In this document: piece by piece, positions 1 through 7,177 of the stretch
How the letters are laid out: every line of letters begins with the position of its first letter
Numbering within the stretch: position 1 is the first letter of the stretch
Origin: Eubacteriales Family XIII. Incertae Sedis bacterium
GTDB taxonomy: Bacteria > Bacillota > Clostridia > Peptostreptococcales > Anaerovoracaceae
Assembly: GCA_031263335.1 (NCBI GenBank)
Contig: JAISGB010000112.1
Coordinates: forward strand, 1-10,249
Length of the DNA stretch: 10,249 bases
Direction of reading: 5' to 3'
Notes under the pieces: model-generated
Seen by the model: the letters and a program-made list of their open reading frames with translations, nothing else
Told to the model about the DNA's origin: nothing
The model's database searches: none
Translations under genes and position numbers: made by a program

Positions 1-65
1 TCCCGATCGCAGATGAACATCCGCTCAGCCCCGTTAATGTTCAATACTGCCTTGCTGAATTTCAT
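1..65 (-). CDS. Partial N-terminus of probable molybdenum aldehyde oxidoreductase, [2Fe-2S] domain
   Basis: Only the first 21 codons are inside the window; the gene runs off the left edge. Translation gives MKFSKAVLNINGAERMFICD followed by Arg. The ATG at 63-65 sits five bases after a strong GGAGGAG ribosome binding site, so the start is convincing. The pattern of a short beta strand, an Asn-Gly turn, a second strand ending in Asp is how the ferredoxin-like [2Fe-2S] domain begins in xanthine dehydrogenase/aldehyde oxidoreductase (Mop-type) enzymes, which oxidise aldehydes to acids with a molybdopterin cofactor. The iron-ligand cysteines would lie beyond the edge and cannot be checked. It is 71 bp downstream of the alcohol dehydrogenase and in the same direction. 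The family call is an inference from a very short sequence; the existence of a gene here is much surer than its function. Confidence 0.55.
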   Translation of the reverse strand, partial: MKFSKAVLNINGAERMFICDR

Positions 66-70
66 ATCGT

Positions 71-77
71 CTCCTCC
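71..77 (-). promoter_or_regulatory. Ribosome binding site of the left-edge gene
   Basis: Read on the minus strand this is GGAGGAG, five bases before the ATG at 65. It is the main evidence that the truncated left-edge reading frame is a real gene start. Confidence 0.75.
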
Positions 78-136
78 ACGTCAACATTTCCGTACATCCC
101 AATATACAGCTGACATCGATATGAAGATGCCATTGA

Positions 137-1300
137 TTATATTATACCCTCATATGCTTTTTTGAAAAGGGTTAAATATTCGACGCTTGTCACAGCCCTC
201 GGATTCACGGAGTTGGACATGTTCGCCTCCGCCTTCTCCGCAAGCGTCCGCATATCCTCTTCGCGCACGCCGATTTCGGACAGGGAGGGGATGCTTAAGT
301 CTTCATTCAGCTCCTTTACGGCGTGCGCCGAGGCGATTGCCGCTTCCCGCTTGGTCATATGATCGGTGTCAATCCCGAGACATTTTGCGATCTTCGCATA
401 CTTGTCGATGTCGGCGATCGCGTTGTAGGCCATCACGACAGGCAAGATCGAGGCGTTCGCGATGCCGTGCGCGGTGTCATACATCCCGCCGAGCGCCTCC
501 CCCATACAATGCACGGAGGCCACATCCGTTTGGCTGATCACGATCCCCGCAAGCATACCGGCCAATTGCAGATTGGCCTTTGCCTCATAGTCGTCGCCAT
601 AGACGGCCGTCCGGATATTCTTCGCGATCAGCTCGATCGCGTACAGGGCGATGGCGTCCGTGACGGGCATGGATACCTTACAGACATAACCTTCTATCGC
701 GTGGGACAACGCGTCCATGCTCGTCGCGGCGATGATACGCGGCGGCAATGAGGCCACCAGATCCGAATCCAAGATCGCGACATTCGGGGACAGTTTGACG
801 TCCCCTATGGTCAGCTTGAATTTGCGCTTGAGATCCGTTATGACGGCAAATCCCGTCACCTCGCTCCCGGTCCCAACGGTGGTCGGGATCGCGATCAGGG
901 GCGGCATCGGCTTCTTCAATTTGTCTATGCCTTCATATTCTTCTATCTGCCCGCCGTTGCCTATCAGGATTCCGATCCCCTTCGCGGTATCGATGGAACT
1001 GCCGCCCCCGACCGCAATGAGCAGATTGGCCTCGACTTTTTTGGCATAGATATAACCCTTGTTGACCTCGTCGGTCCTTGGGTTCGGCGCGACATCGTCA
1101 AAGATATAGACGCCGCGAAATCCGCCCTCGTTCAAATGCGTGACGACCCGATCGACGATGCCCGCCGCCCTGACGCCCTTATCCGTGACGATCAGGATAT
1201 TCCTTCCCTTGAGCGACCTCGCCTCCGAAGGCAATTCCGACAATCCTCCCCTTCCCGACACGATCTTTGTGGGTAAATGAAACATGAAATCTTTCAGCAT
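137..1300 (-). CDS. Iron-containing alcohol dehydrogenase (type III)
   Basis: A 387-residue protein, the usual length for the family that includes FucO (lactaldehyde reductase) and DhaT (1,3-propanediol dehydrogenase). These cytoplasmic enzymes interconvert aldehydes and alcohols with NAD(P)H. The N-terminal dinucleotide domain shows GGGSSID at 98-104 and Asp40 at the position where Asp39 of FucO favours NAD over NADP. The helical metal domain has all four expected iron ligands: Asp196, His200, His264 and His278. One unusual point: the second His of the usual HxMAHPLG motif is Glu268. The ATG at 1300 was chosen because GAGGGAG lies six bases upstream; an in-frame TTG at 1327 would add nine residues but has no comparable site. 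It is 60 bp downstream of the amidohydrolase. Its likely job here is to reduce (or oxidise) the aldehyde made by the B12 dehydratase; that is inferred from context, and substrate cannot be read from sequence. Confidence 0.93.
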   Translation of the reverse strand: MLKDFMFHLPTKIVSGRGGLSELPSEARSLKGRNILIVTDKGVRAAGIVDRVVTHLNEGGFRGVYIFDDVAPNPRTDEVNKGYIYAKKVEANLLIAVGGGSSIDTAKGIGILIGNGGQIEEYEGIDKLKKPMPPLIAIPTTVGTGSEVTGFAVITDLKRKFKLTIGDVKLSPNVAILDSDLVASLPPRIIAATSMDALSHAIEGYVCKVSMPVTDAIALYAIELIAKNIRTAVYGDDYEAKANLQLAGMLAGIVISQTDVASVHCMGEALGGMYDTAHGIANASILPVVMAYNAIADIDKYAKIAKCLGIDTDHMTKREAAIASAHAVKELNEDLSIPSLSEIGVREEDMRTLAEKAEANMSNSVNPRAVTSVEYLTLFKKAYEGII

Positions 1301-1305
1301 ATTCT

Positions 1306-1313
1306 TCTCCCTC
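1306..1313 (-). promoter_or_regulatory. Ribosome binding site of the iron alcohol dehydrogenase
   Basis: GAGGGAGA on the minus strand, five to six bases before the ATG at 1300. It decides the start in favour of this ATG over the upstream in-frame TTG at 1327. Confidence 0.7.
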
Positions 1314-1360
1314 GTATTGTATTGCAACGCGTATCCGGGGCCGATCCTCGAAAGGTCCCC

Positions 1361-2980
1361 TTATAATTCATGAACGACCTTGCCGTCCATGACGGTCAGA
1401 AGGACCTTTCTGTCGAAATAGGTCTCGGGATCCTGTCCGAACAGCGGCCCGTCAATCACGGCAATGTCCGCGCAGAAGCCCTTTTTGAGCGTCCCGAACT
1501 CATGTTCCCGGTGTACGGCGTAAGCGCCCCCATAGGTGTACGCCTTCAGCGCGGACGGAAGCGAGAGCTTTTCCCACGGGTTTGAGCCGGTGGGAACGCC
1601 CGCGTCGGTTTTTCGCGCGACAGCGGCGTGCAACGAAGGCATCGGTTCATAATTGCTGACCGGACAGTCCGTACCAAAGGCAAGCGTCGCGCCCGTCTCT
1701 TGAAAACTCCTGTAGGCGAATTCGCACTTCGCTCGTTCCTTGCCGAGGTAGACGATCTTTTCGTTGTCGTTGAGCGGCAGATGCGGCGGTTGCATGGAGG
1801 CGATGATATCCAATTGCCCGAATCTGCGCATATCATGGTATTCGGGCGTCTCGATATGTTCGAGGCAATCCCTTGAGCCGTTTTTCCCGTATAGGGTATA
1901 CGCGTTTTCCAAGCAGTCCAAGGCCAATCGCGTCGCGGCGTCCCCGATCACGTGGAGCTTGAGATCGAACCCCTCCTTGTGCGCCAAGGCGATCATCTCC
2001 TTGTAGATTTCGTCCGGATAGAAAGCCATGCCCCTTGTGGACGGATTGTTGGTAAAAGGCTCGAGCAGATAGGAGGTAAACGCCGTCGTGGCGCCGTCGA
2101 AGAACTGTTTCAGGCCGGACACACGGAGCTTTTCGGAGGTGTAGAGATCCCTCAGTTTTCTCTGCTTGCTCAAGTCCGGCTTTGTGCCAAGGCTCGGATA
2201 CATGTGGAGACGGCAGGTAAGATCCCCGTCCTTCTCCATTTCCCCGAGGAGCCGATAATCCAAATAGTCTCCCACGGAAACGGTTTTGATGTCCACGAAG
2301 GCCGCCGAAGTGATGCCTCTCGAGGCCAATCGCTTGAAGAAATCCTTCAGGACGTTTTTCAGGATGTCGTCGGGGAGCTTGAACGCGTTGTCAAAGGCCG
2401 GGGCGCAGGCTTCCATGTCGTAGAGGACGCCCGTCAATTCGCCGTCCGCGTCCTTTCCGATCCGTCCGAACGACGGCGTCGTCTCCTTTGTCACGCCGCA
2501 TTCCTCCAAGGCTTTCGTGTTGCACCAAACCGTATGGTAGTCCGAGCAGATCATATAGACAGGCTTGTCGTCTATGAAGCGATCGATGTTTGCCCTGTGC
2601 GGATCAACACGTTCATCCCAATTCTGCGGCCACCAATTGGATCCGAGTATCCGCTCGCAATCGGGATTGTCCTCATTGTACGCGACGACGCGTGCGACGC
2701 ATTCCTGCTCGGAACTGCAATCAAACAGATCGATCATGTATTTCGTCCCGAAAAACGCGGCCATCACAAAATGAATGTGCGCCTCGACGAAGCCGGGCAT
2801 GATCAGATTGTCCCCATAGGCATACACTTTTGTATCCGGGCCGATATAGCGATCGACGGCGTCCTCAAGGCCCACATCGAGTATCTTGTTTCCCTTGACC
2901 GCCACGCCGCCCTTAAAGGGCGCTTCCGAAAAACCGGTGAACACACAATTGCTCTTCAAGACAAGATCCGCATATCCCAT
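1361..2980 (-). CDS. YtcJ-type metal-dependent amidohydrolase (amidohydrolase family 3)
   Basis: A 539-residue protein, close to the roughly 530-residue size of YtcJ/NfdA-like amidohydrolases, which hydrolyse amide-type C-N bonds in a metal-bearing TIM barrel; most members have no known substrate. The short N-terminal beta domain leads into PGFVEAHIH, giving the first metal motif His68-x-His70. Further expected active-site residues are Lys291 (in GLKQFFDG, probably the metal-bridging lysine), His343 (KLHVIGDAA), His375 (CLEHIE) and Asp438 (FGTDCPVS). The C-terminus returns to the beta domain with the typical GTLKKGFCADIAVID stretch. The ATG at 2980 has AAGGAG six bases upstream and the typical family N-terminus starts there, although the frame stays open further upstream. 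It follows the symporter by 85 bp, which suggests it acts on the imported compound or on a product of it. No signal peptide is visible, so it is probably cytoplasmic. The exact substrate is unknown. Confidence 0.9.
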   Translation of the reverse strand: MGYADLVLKSNCVFTGFSEAPFKGGVAVKGNKILDVGLEDAVDRYIGPDTKVYAYGDNLIMPGFVEAHIHFVMAAFFGTKYMIDLFDCSSEQECVARVVAYNEDNPDCERILGSNWWPQNWDERVDPHRANIDRFIDDKPVYMICSDYHTVWCNTKALEECGVTKETTPSFGRIGKDADGELTGVLYDMEACAPAFDNAFKLPDDILKNVLKDFFKRLASRGITSAAFVDIKTVSVGDYLDYRLLGEMEKDGDLTCRLHMYPSLGTKPDLSKQRKLRDLYTSEKLRVSGLKQFFDGATTAFTSYLLEPFTNNPSTRGMAFYPDEIYKEMIALAHKEGFDLKLHVIGDAATRLALDCLENAYTLYGKNGSRDCLEHIETPEYHDMRRFGQLDIIASMQPPHLPLNDNEKIVYLGKERAKCEFAYRSFQETGATLAFGTDCPVSNYEPMPSLHAAVARKTDAGVPTGSNPWEKLSLPSALKAYTYGGAYAVHREHEFGTLKKGFCADIAVIDGPLFGQDPETYFDRKVLLTVMDGKVVHEL

Positions 2981-2986
2981 TTCTCT

Positions 2987-2992
2987 CTCCTT
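2987..2992 (-). promoter_or_regulatory. Ribosome binding site of the amidohydrolase
   Basis: AAGGAG on the minus strand, six bases before the ATG at 2980. It fixes the start inside a reading frame that is open for another 480 bases upstream. Confidence 0.8.
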
Positions 2993-3008
2993 TCCGGCGC
3001 CTGCGGGG

Positions 3009-3047
3009 TTGCGGGGCCGTCCCGCCGTCCGGGCCGGCCGCCCGCAA
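3009..3047 (-). repeat. GC-rich imperfect hairpin between symporter and amidohydrolase
   Basis: Arms TTGCGGG (3009-3015) and CCCGCAA (3041-3047) pair perfectly over seven bases. Inside, GCCG (3016-3019) can pair with CGGC (3035-3038) after a two-base bulge, and CCC (3021-3023) with GGG (3031-3033), leaving a seven-base loop. No T-run follows on the minus strand, so it is not a standard intrinsic terminator. It lies in the 85-bp gap after the symporter stop and before the amidohydrolase ribosome binding site, where it could stabilise or partly attenuate the mRNA. That role is inference; the pairing is seen directly. Confidence 0.5.
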
Positions 3048-3065
3048 TCCTTCGCCGCGTGTACA

Positions 3066-4619
3066 CTAACTGTAGATCCGTTTCTCCAACCAATCCTGCC
3101 TGATCTTCTCCCCGCGCGACTCATCCGCGTCACAGTACTTGCCGTTATTGTCATACAGGCGAAGATTTTCGTACAGCTTATCCACATGATCCGGCTTGCC
3201 GAACACAAAGCCGCATACGATGAACACGATGGTGTTGGCCAACAGCCCGAGCAACACCGCCCAAGCGCCGAGATCGCCGAACACCGTCGGCCAAAACTGA
3301 TAGATGACGGCGACAATGCAACCGACGGCCATTCCTGCGATCGCGCCGATCTTGTTCCCGCGCTTGAAGAAAGTCCCAATGATCTGAGGGACAAACGCCT
3401 GAACGATAAAATTATACAACATAATCGCGAAAAAATTGAGTTGGGGTACGTTTCGCGTCCCAAGAAGGATCGCGACGACCGTCACGATCGCCGTCGTGAG
3501 CTTCGCGAGCTTCAGGACATCCGTCTTTTTGAAGAACACCCGCACGATGTCCTTGGCGAACGGGACCGATATGGCGTTTGCGACGGTGGAAATCGTCGTC
3601 AAGGCCGCGCAGATCGTAAAGACGGCGACGGCGCCCAAGATGATGGGTCCGCCATACTCATTGGCGATCCAGAACAGGCCGTATTGCGCGTCCTCCGGGA
3701 AACCCGTCAAAAGCCGGCCGCCCATGGTGGGCATCAGGATCAGCAACACGACGACGATCGCGCAGATCGGCGAAAAGAACAGCGACTTTTTGTCTTCCCT
3801 CGGACTCGACCCCATGAACAGCCGCAGGAAGCTGTTGGGCCAACAGATCGCGCCGAGCGTACCCGTGATGATGCTCGTGATCCACAGGGTCTTCGTGCCG
3901 CCTTCCAGTTCGAGCAACGCGGGCTTGTGGGCCGCCACCATGTCGAACAGCGGCGTAAAGCCGCCGTATGTCTTGAACTGAAGGATGAGAAACACGACAG
4001 AGCCGATGATGATAAAGATAATCCCCTGGATGACCGAGGCGACCGCGGAATCCTTGACCCCGCCAAACACCGTGTAGAACCCGCAGAACACGCCGGATAT
4101 CACGATGCCCAACTCGAAGCTGATCCAACCGTTTGTGGCTACCTGGACGACATACCCCAAGGTCACAAACTCCATGATCAACCAACAGCCGTCCACAAGA
4201 ATCATGAATATCGCCCAAAACTTCTGGAATCCCACGCTGTTGTATCTCAAACCGACATACTCGGGGCCGGACTCGAGGCCGTATACCTTGCCCCACACCC
4301 ACACAGGCCGCGCCATGAGGTACAGCACGATCAGACTGGACAGCGAATAGACGGCGAGATATTGCGCGAAAAATCCGATGTCGGCGGAGTTCCCCGCAAA
4401 TCCCGTATAGACCGATCCGACATACCAACCGCCCATATATCCGAAGGCGATCATGAACCACGGCATCTTCCGATTGCCCACGGTGTACGTATCCATGTCC
4501 TTCTGCGGCGAATGGAATATCCGGATCAAGATGGCGTTGATGATGAAGAACGCCGCGATTACCCCTATTACAATAGGCACATTAGTAGTCAATCCGCTCA
4601 CCCCTTTCCCTTTTTTCAT
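3066..4619 (-). CDS. Sodium:solute symporter (SSS family)
   Basis: A 517-residue polytopic membrane protein with about 13 hydrophobic helices, as expected for SSS (PutP/PanF-like) sodium-coupled importers. The first helix spans about residues 13-34 and is followed by the usual polar stretch with YTVGNRKMPWF. Family signatures visible are YTVFGGVKDSAVASVIQG around 182-199, the helix-8 sodium-site region ALTTISTVANAIS around 339-351, and PQIIGTFFKRGNKIGAIAG around 411-429. The C-terminus is a charged cytoplasmic tail. The ATG at 4619 gives a 38-base overlap with the preceding small membrane protein; a GTG at 4601 is an alternative start with a 20-base overlap. Only a weak GGGAAG precedes the ATG, so translation is probably coupled to the upstream gene. 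It likely imports the substrate (or its precursor) of the enzymes around it; the ligand cannot be predicted from sequence. Confidence 0.92.
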   Translation of the reverse strand: MKKGKGVSGLTTNVPIVIGVIAAFFIINAILIRIFHSPQKDMDTYTVGNRKMPWFMIAFGYMGGWYVGSVYTGFAGNSADIGFFAQYLAVYSLSSLIVLYLMARPVWVWGKVYGLESGPEYVGLRYNSVGFQKFWAIFMILVDGCWLIMEFVTLGYVVQVATNGWISFELGIVISGVFCGFYTVFGGVKDSAVASVIQGIIFIIIGSVVFLILQFKTYGGFTPLFDMVAAHKPALLELEGGTKTLWITSIITGTLGAICWPNSFLRLFMGSSPREDKKSLFFSPICAIVVVLLILMPTMGGRLLTGFPEDAQYGLFWIANEYGGPIILGAVAVFTICAALTTISTVANAISVPFAKDIVRVFFKKTDVLKLAKLTTAIVTVVAILLGTRNVPQLNFFAIMLYNFIVQAFVPQIIGTFFKRGNKIGAIAGMAVGCIVAVIYQFWPTVFGDLGAWAVLLGLLANTIVFIVCGFVFGKPDHVDKLYENLRLYDNNGKYCDADESRGEKIRQDWLEKRIYS

Positions 4620-4839
4620 TTTCTTCCCGATTGACCTTGTCCTCCAACAGGACGCCGACGATCAAGATCGCCGAAAGGATAAACAGCGTGACGATCAAGA
4701 ACACCTCACAGACCGGCCAACCGCCGATGGTCGCCGTCACCAACCACAGATCCATGACGGGCGGAAGAATCAACAACAGCAATATGAGAAAAAAGACGAC
4801 TGTGATAATGGTATAGAGCTTCAGAATGGCTTTTGACAT
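4582..4839 (-). CDS. Small two-helix membrane protein, probable symporter partner
   Basis: An 85-residue protein with two hydrophobic helices at about residues 6-26 and 44-65, separated by a short loop containing PPVMDLW and GGWPV, and ending in a highly charged tail (EDKVNREENEKRERGE). Size, layout and position resemble the small two-helix proteins (for example DUF3311-like) often encoded just ahead of SSS symporters; I cannot confirm the exact family. The start at 4839 has a nearly ideal AGGAGGTG ribosome binding site. Its stop lies inside the symporter coding region (38-base overlap), which points to coupled translation and possibly a physical complex. It is the first gene after a 150-bp gap and may begin its own transcript, though I found no clear promoter. 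Confidence 0.85.
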   Translation of the reverse strand: MSKAILKLYTIITVVFFLILLLLILPPVMDLWLVTATIGGWPVCEVFLIVTLFILSAILIVGVLLEDKVNREENEKRERGERIDY

Positions 4840-4989
4840 AGGTACACCTCCTCTTCAACGATAACCGTAAGAACGCAATATCCCACGCGGACATCGCGGC
4901 CGACACAATAACGATTCGCTTGCAATTTTTCTTGTCCGTTTCTCGTGATACACCGGTGATCGGAATCGCAAGTCCCGCGGTTGTCTGAC
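4840..4989 (-). other. 150-bp gap separating the dehydratase block from the transporter block
   Basis: The longest non-coding stretch in the window. It holds the strong ribosome binding site of the small membrane protein and an 8-bp palindrome CACCGGTG at 4952-4959. I found no hairpin with a T-run and no well-spaced -35/-10 pair; the best candidate (TTGCGA then TATCAC on the minus strand) has a 15-base spacer and is weak. If the cluster has an internal promoter, this is the most likely place, but sequence alone does not show it. Confidence 0.4.
4845..4852 (-). promoter_or_regulatory. Strong ribosome binding site of the small membrane protein
   Basis: AGGAGGTG on the minus strand, five bases before the ATG at 4839. 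It is nearly a full complement of the 16S rRNA 3' end and supports this short reading frame as a real gene. Confidence 0.85.
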
Positions 4990-5340
4990 TTATTTCATCA
5001 CCACCCTTCCGTCAAAGTCCGCGTCCAAATGATGGTTTTTCACGTATTTGGCCGTATTCTTGCCCAAACGCCTGTACTGCGCCGGATCGGCCGATTCCAC
5101 GGTATAGTAACGGGTGTCGTCCTTCAAGTCCGCGATATGAAGCGATCCGCTTGCGGGCAGTACGACGACCGCAACGCCGAGCGTCCCAAACCGGATATCC
5201 TCCGCGCGCGAAAGGACGAAGATCTCCGAAACACAACGCTCCTCCTCGATGCCGTACGCAACCTCCCGCGCAAAATCCAAAGTCCGCTCCGTTCCCGCGC
5301 AGCCGACCGGGATCGTCGGCCTCTCATGTTCTGTTTCCAT
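4990..5340 (-). CDS. pduH: Diol/glycerol dehydratase reactivase small subunit (DdrB/PduH)
   Basis: A 116-residue protein, near the usual 115-125 residues of DdrB/DhaG/PduH. It partners the large reactivase subunit; the complex swaps damaged cobalamin out of inactivated dehydratase at the cost of ATP. The fold is related to the dehydratase medium subunit, and the shared GIEEE signature is visible at 30-34. Glu33 lines up with Glu31 of Klebsiella DdrB, which reaches the metal bound by the large subunit. The C-terminal part (KNTAKYVKN) matches the conserved NAAR-type segment near the end of the family. The start overlaps the end of pduG by 17 bases and has only a weak ribosome binding site, so translation is probably coupled. 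A 150-bp gap follows, marking the end of the dehydratase block. Confidence 0.88.
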   Translation of the reverse strand: METEHERPTIPVGCAGTERTLDFAREVAYGIEEERCVSEIFVLSRAEDIRFGTLGVAVVVLPASGSLHIADLKDDTRYYTVESADPAQYRRLGKNTAKYVKNHHLDADFDGRVVMK

Positions 5341-7165
5341 GTTTTACCATTCCATTCAACAGTTCCGCGTACCGAAGGATCAGCCCGGTTGCAACCGCGT
5401 TGCGCGGGCCTTCGACGCTCCGGATATTCCCTTTGCCCGCGCTGAGCTTTTTCTCCGCCAACGCCTGCGTGACAAACCGGGATCCCTCAAAATCAAGAAA
5501 GGAACCCCCGACCAAAATGACGCCCTTGCAATCATCCTTCCCGACATCCAACTTTTCGAGCGCCCGGAACACATTCCCGAGCAGAACCTTTTTCTTCGCT
5601 TCCTGCCTGACGACCCTGATCTTTTCCATCGAAAAATCGCAATTCACGACCTCCGGAGGGCCGTTTTCCGGAACGGTGACCGTACGGCCGTAATACCGCG
5701 GTTCACAGGCGTCCTCGAGGAAACGCGCCTCGCCGTTTTCGTATCTTATCCGATAGAGGCTGTCCACATGCGCAAGCGGATACCGTTTGATCCGCTCCGC
5801 CGCCGCAAAGGAGCCGATGTTCAGTTCCGCGTCGATCAACATCGTGATCAGATCCCCGGCGCCGGCAAGATGGACGCTTTTCACGGATCCGTCCTCCTTC
5901 ATGAGGGCGGCGTCCGCGGAACCGGCGCCGACATCGACGACGACGAGCGGCAATGCCGTCCCCGGCGTCGTCAAAGCGCCGAGCAAGGCCATTTCCGCCT
6001 CCACCCCGGATGCGCGGACGGGCGCCTTGAACTCCTCCCCGAGGGCGGCCGCGACCTTGTCCATGAACATATGATCGGCATGTACCATCGCAGCCACGCC
6101 CACGCCCGATTCCATCACATGTTCGCCGGCCAAGCCCCCTTGCACGCGCACCGCCGTCCTTGTATCGACGGCAAAGAGGTCCGATATCCGGATCTCATCC
6201 TTTTTGATGTCGGCCTGTTTTGCCATGCCGACCTTTATCCGTTCGATCATCCCGCCGATGTTCGTCCCCGGCTCGCCCGTGACATCCTCAACCCGGCCGA
6301 CGGCCTCGACCGCGCGCATGATCCGGTCCGCGCCCGCGTCGACGGCGACGGATTCGGTGAATCGACTGCCCGCGATCCCGACGGAACCGGCGGGAATGAC
6401 GCGTTCGGAGATCGCGCCTTCGGGCGTCCTGATGACGACCGCCGATCGGTTTCCGATCAAGGCTTTCGCAATATGTCTGCAATAACCGATATCCTCGACG
6501 CCCAATTTAAAAATGCCCGCGATACCGTAGGGATCGGACAGCGCCTCAACGCCGTAGCCCGGCGCCGCGACCTCCACGGCGCAGAGCATCCCGAGCGGCG
6601 CCTTCTCGATCTGTTCAACCTCGTCGACGATCGGCATTTCCCTTTTCAGGCGATTGTTGATCAGCGTCCCCTCGTCATTTTGGACGATCGCGCCGTAAAC
6701 GCGATATCCCGCGTCGTCCAAGCGATTCAGCTCGGCCGCCGCGTCAAGGAACGGGACGGAACCGGGGATCACCGCAATCAAATCCTTGCCGTTGCCCGGC
6801 GGACTGCGAAGGTCGAAGGTGTAACCGATCCCGATCCCGTGTCCGCCCGGCGTACCGGGATTGTGGCCGATCATCGTGGAATCGGTCACGATCGTCTCCG
6901 TGATCGTATCCATCGCAAAATCGGCGATCACGGGCGTCGCGTTATTGAGAAACATCTTTTGTATAACAATTCCTTTTCGTCCCATTTTTTCCAACGCGGC
7001 GAAGATGGCGGTCTTCACGCCCCGCACATTTTCCGCAGTGCCTTTGATACCGGTCGTCTCGGCCATCCCGCTCACCAAAAAATTCGGCTCGCCCGTGCGC
7101 GTGATTTCGGCAATTGCGACTTCTGTCGTGGAATTCCCCACATCAATGCCTATGATCACATCCAT
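5324..7165 (-). CDS. pduG: Diol/glycerol dehydratase reactivase large subunit, ATPase (DdrA/PduG)
   Basis: A 613-residue protein, essentially the length of Klebsiella DdrA (610). It is the ATP-hydrolysing chaperone-like subunit that releases inactivated cobalamin from the dehydratase. The Hsp70/actin-type nucleotide site is visible as IGIDVGNSTTEVA at 5-17 and VVDVGAGSADAA at 409-420, with a further glycine-rich motif VGGSFLDFEG at 552-561. Other family hallmarks are AETTGIKGT at 35-43, STMIGHNPGTPGG at 96-108, GALTTPGT at 396-403 and EGPRNAVATGLIL at 585-597. Thr105, Asp164 and Asp181 line up with the metal-binding Thr105, Asp166 and Asp183 of Klebsiella DdrA. The ATG at 7165 lies six bases after an AGGTGA that itself contains the pduE stop codon, so the two genes are tightly coupled. 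No frame damage is seen; the protein looks functional. Confidence 0.95.
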   Translation of the reverse strand: MDVIIGIDVGNSTTEVAIAEITRTGEPNFLVSGMAETTGIKGTAENVRGVKTAIFAALEKMGRKGIVIQKMFLNNATPVIADFAMDTITETIVTDSTMIGHNPGTPGGHGIGIGYTFDLRSPPGNGKDLIAVIPGSVPFLDAAAELNRLDDAGYRVYGAIVQNDEGTLINNRLKREMPIVDEVEQIEKAPLGMLCAVEVAAPGYGVEALSDPYGIAGIFKLGVEDIGYCRHIAKALIGNRSAVVIRTPEGAISERVIPAGSVGIAGSRFTESVAVDAGADRIMRAVEAVGRVEDVTGEPGTNIGGMIERIKVGMAKQADIKKDEIRISDLFAVDTRTAVRVQGGLAGEHVMESGVGVAAMVHADHMFMDKVAAALGEEFKAPVRASGVEAEMALLGALTTPGTALPLVVVDVGAGSADAALMKEDGSVKSVHLAGAGDLITMLIDAELNIGSFAAAERIKRYPLAHVDSLYRIRYENGEARFLEDACEPRYYGRTVTVPENGPPEVVNCDFSMEKIRVVRQEAKKKVLLGNVFRALEKLDVGKDDCKGVILVGGSFLDFEGSRFVTQALAEKKLSAGKGNIRSVEGPRNAVATGLILRYAELLNGMVKHGNRT

Positions 7166-7171
7166 GATCCG

Positions 7172-7177
7172 TCACCT
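7172..7177 (-). promoter_or_regulatory. Ribosome binding site of pduG overlapping the pduE stop
   Basis: AGGTGA on the minus strand, six bases before the pduG ATG at 7165. Its last three bases are the TGA stop of pduE, so a ribosome ending pduE sits on the pduG start site. Confidence 0.65.

Noticed and set aside
66..136. Terminator after the alcohol dehydrogenase gene
   Set aside because: The 71-bp gap is AT-richer near the stop codon but contains no stem followed by a T-run on the minus strand.
1952..3103. Plus-strand frame of 383 codons opposite the amidohydrolase
   Set aside because: Shadow of a gene whose active-site motifs are all present on the other strand; no recognisable domain of its own.
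2981..3463. Upstream extension of the amidohydrolase frame by about 160 codons
   Set aside because: It runs backwards over the end of the symporter gene in another frame, has low-complexity Arg/Ser-rich content, and the ATG at 2980 has a clear ribosome binding site and the family's normal N-terminus.
2886..4634. Long plus-strand frame of 582 codons opposite the symporter
   Set aside because: The protein is made almost wholly of Asp/Arg/His/Gln-rich low-complexity sequence, the antisense image of a hydrophobic membrane protein.
4861..4989. Possible sigma-54 or sigma-70 promoter in the 150-bp gap
   Set aside because: The GG...TTGCA pattern has the wrong GG-to-GC spacing (12 instead of 10 bases), and the best -35/-10 pair has a 15-base spacer. 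Not good enough to call.
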